This document shows positions 1-6,045 of a stretch of DNA of 8,503 bases, piece after piece; positions within the stretch are counted from its first letter, which is position 1; the number at the start of each line of letters is the position of its first letter. This stretch comes from 2-12-FULL-41-16 sp964473715 (lineage in GTDB: Bacteria > Patescibacteriota > Patescibacteriia > Magasanikbacterales > UBA922), in contig CAYYQC010000039.1 in assembly GCA_964473715.1 (NCBI GenBank), positions 1 through 8,503 of the forward strand, read 5' to 3'. The notes under the pieces are model-generated. The model searched no databases. It was given only the letters and a program-made list of their open reading frames with translations, and was not told the origin of the DNA. The position numbers and the translations under genes are program-made.

Positions 1-732
1 CTAGTCAATGTGCATAAAATACTTTTGCCAGAAGTTGATTTTGATTTCACCACCCATCATGAGTGATTTGGTGAAGAACGGGATAAAACTAAGGACCAGA
101 AGCGCGACGGCGACAGAAATGATAATGAGTATTTTCATACGTGATTGATTTAAAAATATAAATAAACGATGATACTTAGTATAAACGTGCCCAGAAATTC
201 CCAAAGAAGCCGCGCTATTCACGGCGACAGCCTCGTTATCAATAAATAAAATTTCTTTAGGTTCAATTTTCTGTTTGCTTAATTCAACGATAATTTTTTC
301 AAAAAAATCTTTACTTGGTTTTGACATTTTCATTTCTGCCGAGGTAAATCTACCATCAAAATAATTTTTAAAATTCATTTTCTCCCAAATAAAATCGCCC
401 CGATATTTTTCCTGATTCGTTGCCAAATAACATTTAACCCCTTGATCACGCAGTTTTTTAACCAGCTTTAATAGTTTTTGATCTGGTCGATTTTCAAATT
501 CAAACCACTCATGCATAAAATTATCGACGTCGCCAGCATAACCCCATTTTTTAAGCCATGGCACTAGTTCCACTTTTAGATCAGTTCTACCGGCCTGACA
601 ATCCCGAAAAATTCCTTTATAAAACGGGAGCATTTCCTCAGCTTTTACGCCAGTTTGTTCTTGAAAATAATCCCCAAATCGTTTGGAGCGAATTAAAACA
701 TCATCGACGTCAAATAAAATAGCTTTATACAT
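1..732 (-). CDS. HAD-like hydrolase (phosphatase) with C-terminal transmembrane segment
   Basis: The protein has 243 residues and is complete, from ATG at 732 to TAG at 3-1. The first ~195 residues are a haloacid-dehalogenase-fold phosphatase. Motif I is DVDDVL with nucleophile D8 and acid/base D10, motif II is LATN with T105, motif III is K138 in SKPSKDFF, and motif IV is FIDN with D165. The cap region lies between motifs I and II. Residue 11 is Asp where Gly is common. The substrate cannot be told; small phosphate esters are usual for the family. The odd part is the tail: from M199 there is a Lys and then a strongly hydrophobic stretch (about 200-221) followed by ~22 polar residues, so the protein would be membrane-anchored. 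M199 could also be the start of a separate small membrane protein whose upstream stop was lost, since the CAA and TCA codons just before it are each one base from a stop. The HAD assignment is firm; the tail is unexplained. Confidence 0.88.
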   Translation of the reverse strand: MYKAILFDVDDVLIRSKRFGDYFQEQTGVKAEEMLPFYKGIFRDCQAGRTDLKVELVPWLKKWGYAGDVDNFMHEWFEFENRPDQKLLKLVKKLRDQGVKCYLATNQEKYRGDFIWEKMNFKNYFDGRFTSAEMKMSKPSKDFFEKIIVELSKQKIEPKEILFIDNEAVAVNSAASLGISGHVYTKYHRLFIFLNQSRMKILIIISVAVALLVLSFIPFFTKSLMMGGEIKINFWQKYFMHID

Positions 733-734
733 AT

Positions 735-762
735 TTGCTTAAAGATACCAATACTATATACT
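735..762 (+). promoter_or_regulatory. Predicted sigma70-type promoter for the 783-1923 operon
   Basis: TTGCTT (735-740) and TATACT (757-762) are separated by 16 bases. The -10 matches five of six positions; the -35 matches only three. The start would fall near 769, about 14 bases before the ATG at 783. The leader has no Shine-Dalgarno sequence, which fits short-leader initiation. Confidence 0.4.
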
Positions 763-781
763 AAACCCCAACAATCGCCAA
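753..781 (-). promoter_or_regulatory. Predicted sigma70-type promoter for the HAD gene
   Basis: On the minus strand, TTGGCG (781-776) and TATAGT (758-753) are separated by 17 bases. They match the consensus at four and five of six positions. Transcription would begin near 746, giving a leader of about 14 bases. It overlaps the promoter of the opposite gene, so the two may compete or share a regulator. This is pattern matching only, in an AT-rich spacer. Confidence 0.4.
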
Positions 782-782
782 T

Positions 783-1421
783 ATGAAATTCCTCCGCACC
801 ACCTATTTTCTCTATCTTTCCCTACTCCCCGCTTTGGCCATGGGTGCGCTAGGTCAAACATTAACTGCCGACGTGTCACGCTGGTGGTTTGTGGCCTTAT
901 TTTTGGGGGCCGTGGTGTTTTTGGATGTTGTAGCCGAACTTATTCCCTATCCCAAAACTCTGTCAGCCGCCCTCATGACCACTCTAGCGGTACCTATTCA
1001 GATAATTTTAGCCCTGGCCAATTTCCAAAATATTTGGTTTATTTTTGCTTACCAGTTTTTAATTGAAGCGGCCGGCGCTTTGTTAGGAATTGGGTTATTT
1101 GGACTTTTTAAAACTGGAGAAGCCGGACAGCGATCCTGGAAATCAATGCTAGTCATTGTTGGAAAAATTCTCGTTGTCGCAGGGCTATTAACCCTGCCAG
1201 CACTGGCCATTATTAAATTATTCGGCCCGATGTTTGGCCAACTTACTTGGTCGTGGAATACCTTGTTCTTGGTCTCTGCTCTAATTTCGGCATTATACAA
1301 CACCATTCACCGCTTGCAGACTTCAGATCGTAAAGGCAGCGATGAGTATTTTGGTTATATTATTGTTGGAATTTTTGCCTTTATTTTAGGCGGACCGTTT
1401 TTGTATCATTTTTTTAACTAG
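783..1421 (+). CDS. Polytopic membrane protein of unknown function
   Basis: The protein has 212 residues. I do not recognise the family. About seven hydrophobic stretches are visible (roughly residues 7-27, 34-54, 60-80, 85-108, 121-146, 157-175 and 188-208), so it is an integral membrane protein. Charged residues are few and sit in short loops: K110-K120 between helices 4 and 5, and H177-D187 (with R178, D182, R183, K184) before the last helix. Possible functional residues are D48 and E52 inside or at the end of helix 2 and E95 in helix 4. No signature motif or ATP-binding site is seen. The start at 783 follows a predicted promoter at the expected distance; no ribosome binding site is visible. 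The next gene begins one base after its stop, so the two are almost certainly co-transcribed and translationally coupled. It may be a transporter or a scaffold, but nothing in the sequence decides this. Confidence 0.8.
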   Translation: MKFLRTTYFLYLSLLPALAMGALGQTLTADVSRWWFVALFLGAVVFLDVVAELIPYPKTLSAALMTTLAVPIQIILALANFQNIWFIFAYQFLIEAAGALLGIGLFGLFKTGEAGQRSWKSMLVIVGKILVVAGLLTLPALAIIKLFGPMFGQLTWSWNTLFLVSALISALYNTIHRLQTSDRKGSDEYFGYIIVGIFAFILGGPFLYHFFN

Positions 1422-1422
1422 T

Positions 1423-1923
1423 ATGTCACCACAAGCACTTAAAAATATTCGGGTTTTGGGTTATATTTTATTAAGCATTGCCGCAGTCCTCGCAATTTTT
1501 ATTCCCGTTACGTATTATTCGGAGAAAGACCGCTTTGAAAATTCTCAGATAGTTTCCGCTGAAATTATTGACTATCCAACCACCAGCCACACCAAAGGCG
1601 AAGGTACCATTACCCAGTTGGTGCGCGTTCGTTTTACTGATCCAGCCACCAATCAAATTAAAGTCGCGACCAGCACTCTTGTAGCGATCAATACACCAAC
1701 TTCGGACAATCGCGTGGAGATTGAACAAAAGAAAAATGCCCTGCCCGCTGGCACAATTACCAAAGGATTTTATCACGCCAAAAGTGACCGACTAACGATT
1801 GCTTCAGAATTACCAAATGGTGAACTAGTTAAACCAGGGACTACAATTCCGTTTTTGGTGAAGTTGTTAGTTCCGTTTGCGATGGTTGGCACTTTGATGA
1901 TTTTTTTGGGGAAGAAAAATTAA
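1423..1923 (+). CDS. Two-TM membrane protein with extracytoplasmic domain, DUF3592-like
   Basis: The protein has 166 residues. There is one hydrophobic helix at each end (about 11-31 and 143-162). Between them lies a soluble region of about 110 residues, predicted to be outside the cytoplasm because basic residues flank the membrane ends (K7, R10, and the terminal GKKN). The middle has alternating beta-strand-like segments: QIVSAEIIDYP, then a Gly/Thr stretch, then TQLVRVRFTDPATNQIKV, then a Gly-rich turn and YHAKSDRL. This layout resembles DUF3592 proteins, whose function is not established; the resemblance is from memory and moderate. Its ATG lies one base after the TAG of the preceding membrane protein, with no ribosome binding site, so translation is probably coupled. 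The two products may form one membrane complex (inference). Its TAA overlaps the stop codon of the opposing small gene. Confidence 0.75.
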   Translation: MSPQALKNIRVLGYILLSIAAVLAIFIPVTYYSEKDRFENSQIVSAEIIDYPTTSHTKGEGTITQLVRVRFTDPATNQIKVATSTLVAINTPTSDNRVEIEQKKNALPAGTITKGFYHAKSDRLTIASELPNGELVKPGTTIPFLVKLLVPFAMVGTLMIFLGKKN

Positions 1924-2090
1924 ACGTGCTTCTTCCACCAATTAAATACCGCTCGGTAACCATCAGCCACTGCGTCCCAATATTTCTTTTCACTTCTAAA
2001 CGCCAAAATTAAAATAATCGGCGTGCCGAAAATTGCCACTAGCGGCAAGAGAATAACAGAAAATATAAAGTCACCGATTACATCGAACAT
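1920..2090 (-). CDS. Small single-TM membrane protein (56 residues)
   Basis: This short frame is easily missed. It encodes 56 residues from ATG (2090-2088) to TAA (1922-1920), starting MFDVIGDFIFSVILLPLV. One hydrophobic helix (about residues 8-31) is followed by a basic, Trp/aromatic-rich tail (RSEKKYWDAV, then NWWKKHV) that could lie as an amphipathic helix on the inner membrane face. Support for it being real is positional: its ATG follows the stop of the upstream gene by only three bases, and it fills the space up to the convergent operon exactly. No Shine-Dalgarno sequence is seen, so translation probably depends on coupling. Its stop and that of the opposite gene share the bases TTAA. 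The family is not recognised. Small single-TM proteins of this kind often act as subunits or modulators of a larger membrane partner, most likely here the product of the preceding gene (inference). Confidence 0.65.
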   Translation of the reverse strand: MFDVIGDFIFSVILLPLVAIFGTPIILILAFRSEKKYWDAVADGYRAVFNWWKKHV

Positions 2091-2093
2091 AGG

Positions 2094-2546
2094 CTATTTA
2101 TTTTTTTGTAAAAAATTATTTAATCCAGCTCCAATCGCAAAATAAATTCCAAACAACAATACACTAAGCATAGCAAAACCAACTTTTTCTGACAGATCAG
2201 CACACTGAGTGGTGGGTACTTTTATTTTGCTTGTGCAATAACCATGCTCACCAGTTTCTAATTGCCATGATTCACCATATCCAGGATTTTCTGCTTGCCA
2301 ACCAGTGCAGGTAGTTTCTGACAATTCGCATAAAAAACTAGACGGCACAATAAAACCAGAAAACATGGAGAAAGTATGGCCCGTAATAGTCGGCAAAATC
2401 AAAGCTGAACTCGGAGTATTTGTTTTTCCATACACCTTATCAATCATTGGAAAATAAACAAAAATATAAAAAACAAATAAAACGGCACAAGCTGCTAGTC
2501 CAAGTAGGCCGCCACGGAGCCAGGGTTTTAAATTTTTTAAAATCAT
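2094..2546 (-). CDS. Two-TM protein with four-cysteine extracytoplasmic loop, function unknown
   Basis: The protein has 150 residues. Helix 1 spans about residues 12-33 after a basic N-terminus (K4, K7, R11), helix 2 about 122-142, and the end is NNFLQKNK. Both termini should be inside and the ~85-residue middle outside. That loop carries four cysteines (C73, C80, C104, C115), enough for two disulfides, and several aromatic residues; C20 is in helix 1. I do not recognise the family. It is the second gene of a leftward three-gene operon, 15 bases after the secreted Cys/His protein and three bases before the 56-residue protein. An AGGA lies 13 bases upstream of the ATG, rather far for a ribosome binding site. 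A role with the secreted Cys/His protein at the cell surface is possible, since both carry exported cysteines, but this is inference. Confidence 0.78.
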   Translation of the reverse strand: MILKNLKPWLRGGLLGLAACAVLFVFYIFVYFPMIDKVYGKTNTPSSALILPTITGHTFSMFSGFIVPSSFLCELSETTCTGWQAENPGYGESWQLETGEHGYCTSKIKVPTTQCADLSEKVGFAMLSVLLFGIYFAIGAGLNNFLQKNK

Positions 2547-2561
2547 AATATTCTATTAATC

Positions 2562-2960
2562 CTAGAACCATTTTTTCATCTTGCTCAACCAACTTTCTTT
2601 AACTATTGGCTCAATCGCTTTTTTAACAACCACAGGTGTAGAAGTGACTACTGGTTTTGGATTTGATTTAACTATTGGTTTGGTAACTGGAGTAGGCTTA
2701 ACTGCTGGCTGTACCACAGGTTTAGCATATTGTGGCGCAGGTTCAGTCACGCCAGTTTTATGACTGGTCACAGGCGGTAGAGGCTGAGGCAAGGCTTTGG
2801 CATTGTGGCAATGATATTCACCAGAATCCAACCCCCATTTCGCGCAATTCGTTCGGCAGGTGTGACAGCCGTAGGCGTCGGTGCGGCCAGGATGGGCGGA
2901 GGCAGCGAGAGGGAGGAAAAAAGCGACAATCAAAATTGGGTAAATAAACATTTTTTTCAT
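2562..2960 (-). CDS. Secreted Cys/His-rich YHYH-like protein, likely metal-binding
   Basis: The protein has 132 residues. The N-terminus is a clear signal peptide: MKK, a hydrophobic core, and a cleavage site ASA|H after residue 22. A compact domain follows at once (residues 23-52), with H23, then GCHTCRTNC (C32, H33, C35, C39) and GEYHCH (H50, C51, H52). This spacing resembles the small YHYH-type domains found behind signal peptides; their ligand is not settled, but the Cys/His set suggests a metal site. Residues 55-115 are a Pro/Val/Lys-rich linker that looks extended. The end (KESWLSKMKKWF) is basic and amphipathic and could touch the membrane or the wall. The ATG at 2960 is chosen because MKK supplies the positive signal-peptide head. 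An alternative is M4 (2951), which sits 10 bases after a weak AGAAG. It is the first gene of a leftward operon with two membrane proteins. Confidence 0.85.
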   Translation of the reverse strand: MKKMFIYPILIVAFFLPLAASAHPGRTDAYGCHTCRTNCAKWGLDSGEYHCHNAKALPQPLPPVTSHKTGVTEPAPQYAKPVVQPAVKPTPVTKPIVKSNPKPVVTSTPVVVKKAIEPIVKESWLSKMKKWF

Positions 2961-2990
2961 ACTTCTAAATATAGGGTAAAAGTTTTAGAC

Positions 2991-3019
2991 ACTATAACAC
3001 TGGCAAGATCTATAATCAA
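2991..3019 (-). promoter_or_regulatory. Predicted promoter of the leftward three-gene operon
   Basis: On the minus strand, TTGATT (3019-3014) and TATAGT (2996-2991) are separated by 17 bases, matching four and five of six consensus positions. Transcription would start near 2984, about 24 bases before the ATG at 2960. Immediately upstream (3024-3039) is an imperfect inverted repeat, ATAA-t-CC / GGTTAT around AAA. It could be an operator, but it is weak. Confidence 0.4.
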
Positions 3020-3047
3020 CAAGATAATCCAAAGGTTATGCATATCG

Positions 3048-3108
3048 TTGACTTGTAAAAAATACACCTTTATGGGAGTATTGAAGCGATACATGCGTCA
3101 ATTAGACT
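3048..3108 (+). promoter_or_regulatory. Candidate promoter region for the zinc-ribbon gene pair
   Basis: Two alternatives are seen and neither is convincing. The first is TTGACT (3048-3053) with 17 bases to TATGGG (3071-3076): a good -35 and a poor -10. The second is TTGAAG (3081-3086) with 16 bases to TAGACT (3103-3108), four of six matches each. The second would give a leader of about 38 bases before the ATG at 3153. A rightward promoter must lie somewhere in 2961-3152, because the neighbouring upstream operon points the other way. Confidence 0.22.
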
Positions 3109-3152
3109 CGGTTATTAAAAAATCAAATTGCTTAATATTTTTTGTTAATTCT

Positions 3153-3224
3153 ATGTTCTGTCGTAATTGCGGAAATGAACAAAACTCAGAAGCGCAATTT
3201 TGTCATCATTGTGGCAATAAGCAT
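3153..3224 (+). repeat. Duplicated zinc-ribbon coding segment (second copy at 4443-4514)
   Basis: The first 24 codons of the protease gene and of the gene at 4443 are related: 16 of 24 residues are identical, and 19 consecutive bases are identical (3196-3214 and 4486-4504, AATTTTGTCATCATTGTGG). The similarity stops after the ribbon, so a domain rather than a whole gene is shared. It arose by domain duplication, recombination, or strong shared constraint. Confidence 0.8.
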
Positions 3225-4418
3225 CTTCAGTCACAAAAAATTTCAGTACAAACAAGTGCCCACGAAACCGCAAAAGATAAACCTCAAAATAGAAAAAATG
3301 TATTTTTATTTCTGGGATTATTTATTCCAATCTGTCTAGTATTTTTAATTTGGTTAGCAGTTAGTGAAAACAATGATTCCTTCAACGGTAAAGAAACATT
3401 GGCAGAAAAAACTCCCCCACCATTTTCACCCACTGATGGCGAAAAATTAATAAACAAATTTTTCAATCTCCTTGATCGAAGAGATTACGAACAAGCATTT
3501 AATTTGTTTAGTCTAAAAAAACAAGATGGCGGCACTGCGGATCAATGGAAAAAAGGTTATAAAAATACAGTAAGCCATGCAGTTAATTCTGTCAGTTGTT
3601 ATGATTTTATCTGTGAATTAGATGTGACAGCCACAGAAAATAATACTGAAAACATGCGAAGAGTGAACTATAAGTTCAGATACTACTTAACGTATAATGC
3701 GGAATATAGTTTAAAAATCGATAAAGCTTTATTTATTTCTCAAAATATCGAAGAAATAATAAAATCATATGGATCAGAGGCTAATAGTGATGGTGCTTTA
3801 CTGGGCTCATTTGTTAAAATTACATGTACTGAGCCTAATTTTGAGCGTAGCATGCAAGGATCAGGTACAATAATAGGAAATGACACAGTACTAACAAATT
3901 TTCATGTTGGAATTGGGTATCCAGAATATTGTTTTGCACAACGAGTTGATAATCAAGGTTTAACAACGGATGATATATACGTTTTAGACTACTCTATTGT
4001 AGAAAACAAAGGCTTTGATTTCTGGACATTCCATATTATCAAAGACGATGAAAATACAAACGAAAACCCAATTCCAATTCCACTTCGAACATGCACAAAA
4101 AACCAAATTCAAATCGGTGATAAAATAAGAATTTATGGTTTTCCTGCTGCAAGCGGTGGCAACCTAACAATTACCGACGGCTTAGTTAGTGGCTTAGATA
4201 CTAGAGTTGACGGTTTATACATCACCTCAGCTAAAATTGATCATGGCAATTCTGGCGGTGCCGCAGTAGATGTATCAAAAAATTGCTTTTTAGGAGTACC
4301 AACTCTCGGATTACAAGGAGATTTTGAAAGCTATGGTGGTATTCTAAGCTTACACAAAATACTTGAAATTGAACCTCGTTTATTTTCAAAGACTGATCCA
4401 ATATCTATTACACAATAA
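3153..4418 (+). CDS. Membrane-anchored trypsin-like serine protease with N-terminal zinc ribbon
   Basis: The protein has 421 residues. The start at 3153 is chosen because MFC begins a zinc ribbon matching the start of the next gene; the frame is open further upstream but runs over the opposite operon. In order: a zinc ribbon CxxC-x10-CxxC (C3, C6, C17, C20); a polar linker; a membrane helix (about 49-70) preceded by Lys/Arg, so the N-terminus is inside and the rest outside; a juxtamembrane domain (about 93-205) that recalls NTF2-like folds, with C149 and C154; and a chymotrypsin-fold protease (about 212-410) with H251 in VLTNFHVG, D289 in GFDFW and S367 in GNSGGA. The catalytic triad looks complete, so it is probably an active surface endopeptidase; the substrate is unknown. 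No PDZ domain is present, unlike DegP/HtrA. It is followed after 24 bases by a membrane protein with the same ribbon. Base composition is markedly AT-rich. Confidence 0.85.
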   Translation: MFCRNCGNEQNSEAQFCHHCGNKHLQSQKISVQTSAHETAKDKPQNRKNVFLFLGLFIPICLVFLIWLAVSENNDSFNGKETLAEKTPPPFSPTDGEKLINKFFNLLDRRDYEQAFNLFSLKKQDGGTADQWKKGYKNTVSHAVNSVSCYDFICELDVTATENNTENMRRVNYKFRYYLTYNAEYSLKIDKALFISQNIEEIIKSYGSEANSDGALLGSFVKITCTEPNFERSMQGSGTIIGNDTVLTNFHVGIGYPEYCFAQRVDNQGLTTDDIYVLDYSIVENKGFDFWTFHIIKDDENTNENPIPIPLRTCTKNQIQIGDKIRIYGFPAASGGNLTITDGLVSGLDTRVDGLYITSAKIDHGNSGGAAVDVSKNCFLGVPTLGLQGDFESYGGILSLHKILEIEPRLFSKTDPISITQ

Positions 4419-4442
4419 AACCATAATTAATAAGACTATTAT

Positions 4443-5063
4443 ATGTTTTGCACCAAATGTGGAAAAGAACAAAATGATCAGGCTAAATTTTGTCATCATT
4501 GTGGATCAAGTCATACACCTGAGACTAACAGCACTCAAAAAAGTAGTTCCTTAACTCAAAATACAGATATCCATAATTCTACTTCTTCAGTAAGAATTTT
4601 TTATGTAGTTTCTGTAGGCAAATTTTTGCTTCTTTCAACCTTAACTTTTGGGCTTTATGCTATTTTCTGGTTTGCAAATAACTGGACATTAATTAAAAAT
4701 CAAGAAAAATCAAATATATCACCTCCAGCAAGAGCATTCTTTGGGTTTATTTTCTTTTCTGAACTGGCAACTAAAGTTTTAAAATCAGCTAAAGAAAATG
4801 GATACGATAGAAGTTATTCTTCAACAACGCTAGCTATAGGATATATCGGCCTATCCCTTCTTTCTCGTTTGCCCGATAATTTATGGTTCTTAGGCTTATT
4901 TAACGTCCTAGTATTTATCCCAATATTAGAAGCGATTCTATATAATAATAAGAAATTGGCATTGCCACAAAAAAACTTTAATAATTATTCAATTGGAGAA
5001 ATTATTACTATAGTCGTAGGTGTAATTTTCTGGCTGCTAGTTATAATTGGCTCATTATCCTAA
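4443..5063 (+). CDS. Zinc-ribbon polytopic membrane protein, DUF4234-like
   Basis: The protein has 206 residues. It opens with a zinc ribbon (C3, C6, C17, C20; FCHHCG), followed by a Ser/Thr/Asn-rich linker to residue 50 and then a membrane domain with about five hydrophobic stretches (roughly 60-80, 96-110, 127-142, 146-166, 183-203). The first carries the pattern FYVVSVGKFLLLSTLTFGLY followed by FWFANNW. I associate this with a widespread family of small membrane proteins annotated as DUF4234 or left hypothetical, whose function is unknown. The ribbon should be cytoplasmic. It starts 24 bases after the protease gene, with no ribosome binding site and no terminator between them, so the two are likely co-transcribed. 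The shared ribbon suggests that both proteins bind the same cytoplasmic partner or each other (inference). It ends 23 bases from the stop of the opposing gene. Confidence 0.8.
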   Translation: MFCTKCGKEQNDQAKFCHHCGSSHTPETNSTQKSSSLTQNTDIHNSTSSVRIFYVVSVGKFLLLSTLTFGLYAIFWFANNWTLIKNQEKSNISPPARAFFGFIFFSELATKVLKSAKENGYDRSYSSTTLAIGYIGLSLLSRLPDNLWFLGLFNVLVFIPILEAILYNNKKLALPQKNFNNYSIGEIITIVVGVIFWLLVIIGSLS

Positions 5064-5086
5064 AAAGCAAAGATTGGGTACCAAAA

Positions 5087-5992
5087 TTAATTTACAAAAG
5101 GTAATTTAATCTGTATAGCAGCACTACGATGATTTAAGACTTTGATAATTGTATAGGAATTTTTAATCACCCCGTTAGAGATAGATTGAATACGTTTTAA
5201 TTGAACATTTAAAATATCATCCTTAGCAAAGAATTTCTCATTTTTTTGAATCTTTTCTAAAAAATCTTTATCTAAAATTTCTGCAAAAAAAGCAGTACTT
5301 CCATCAAAAAACTTCCATTTGGCATCCTCCGCAAACGAAACAGTAACTATTTGGAGATTTTCACTATATTCTTTTTCATCTATAATTTCCTCTCCAAGGG
5401 CTGGGGCAGAAAAATACACAATCTCATCTTTAGAAACCTCTTGCATTTCTTCTCCATACCTAAAAATAACCTTATCAACACCTTCCCTTTCTAAAGGTTT
5501 TTGTATAATTGCTTCAAATTTTTTACGAATACTAAGAATACTAAATAATTTTAGTTCTTGTTCATTAACAATTTTAATATCTCCATCCTCTGTTTCAATT
5601 TTAAAATTATCTACCTCAACTTTTGTAACTGATTTAACAGGCCTATTTTTTAACCATTTTAGTATATTAATTACACCTCCACCACTCACTCCCAATAAAG
5701 TTAAAATTTCTGTTGCATTTATAAATGCATTTACTCCATCACCGTTTAAAAGCGATTTGGTCTGATTCAACCAGTCTTGAAATATAGAAAATACCACTTG
5801 AACTGACCCTTCAGAGGGGGCTTTAATATTAACTCTGATTTTAACTTGATCGCCATTCAAAGCCCTGTTCGCCTCCTCAAGCAATTCCCCAATTGCCAAC
5901 AATGCAGGTGCCAAATCTCGAACCTCCATTTCGTGATTGGCTAAAGCAGGCCCATCATATGAGATTTTAAATTGGGATTCATCTAGAGCCAT
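5087..5992 (-). CDS. Conserved hypothetical protein (YDGPAL / VRDLAPALLAIG family), function unknown
   Basis: The protein has 301 residues, with no signal peptide. The N-terminal pattern YDGPALANHEMEVRDLAPAL, followed by LLAIGELLEEANRALNGD, recalls a family of hypothetical proteins I have seen in many bacteria. I know no function for it and no reliable domain name. Visible parts: an N-terminal alpha/beta section (1-75); a Gly-rich hydrophobic segment (about 94-114, LLGVSGGGVINILKWL) that could be amphipathic or membrane-inserted; a basic turn KNRPVKS; and a C-terminal section (about 190-301) with VSFAEDAKWKFFDGS and later FLEKIQKNEKFFAKDDIL, which is rich in beta-strand-like stretches. No nuclease, ATPase or DNA-binding motif is obvious. 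It is probably cytoplasmic. It is monocistronic, convergent with the zinc-ribbon pair and downstream of uvrA on the same strand, with its own predicted promoter. It is more AT-rich than uvrA, which fits an accessory gene. Confidence 0.75.
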   Translation of the reverse strand: MALDESQFKISYDGPALANHEMEVRDLAPALLAIGELLEEANRALNGDQVKIRVNIKAPSEGSVQVVFSIFQDWLNQTKSLLNGDGVNAFINATEILTLLGVSGGGVINILKWLKNRPVKSVTKVEVDNFKIETEDGDIKIVNEQELKLFSILSIRKKFEAIIQKPLEREGVDKVIFRYGEEMQEVSKDEIVYFSAPALGEEIIDEKEYSENLQIVTVSFAEDAKWKFFDGSTAFFAEILDKDFLEKIQKNEKFFAKDDILNVQLKRIQSISNGVIKNSYTIIKVLNHRSAAIQIKLPFVN

Positions 5993-6016
5993 ACCTAAAA
6001 ATATTACAATAATTTA

Positions 6017-6045
6017 AGTATATCAAAAAATAAATTTGATGTCAT
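6017..6045 (-). promoter_or_regulatory. Predicted promoter of the 301-residue hypothetical gene
   Basis: On the minus strand, ATGACA (6045-6040) and TATACT (6022-6017) are 17 bases apart, each matching five of six consensus positions. It is the best promoter match in the window. The start would be near 6010, leaving a leader of about 17 bases before the ATG at 5992. It lies in the 77-base gap after uvrA, so this gene is probably transcribed independently. Confidence 0.5.

Noticed and set aside
3037..3044. Palindrome TATGCATA in the divergent gap
   Set aside because: Eight-base AT-rich palindromes are common by chance in such DNA, and there is no second copy to support an operator.
2805..3152. 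Open frame upstream of the protease gene, allowing a start 116 codons earlier
   Set aside because: It overlaps the signal-peptide gene on the other strand, its residues look like random translation, and the zinc ribbon starts at MFC exactly as in the next gene.
5074..5084. Short hairpin TTGG-GTA-CCAA between the convergent genes at 5063 and 5087
   Set aside because: A four-base stem with a three-base loop and no clear T-run is too weak to call a terminator.
5319..5765. A plus-strand open frame of 148 codons inside the 301-residue gene
   Set aside because: It is Ser/Thr-rich low-complexity translation antisense to a frame with a recognisable family pattern, and is a shadow.
6023..6045. Possible terminator after uvrA (ATCAAA / TTTGAT around a T-rich loop)
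   Set aside because: The stem is six AT-rich pairs and overlaps the predicted promoter spacer, so it is unlikely to be stable.
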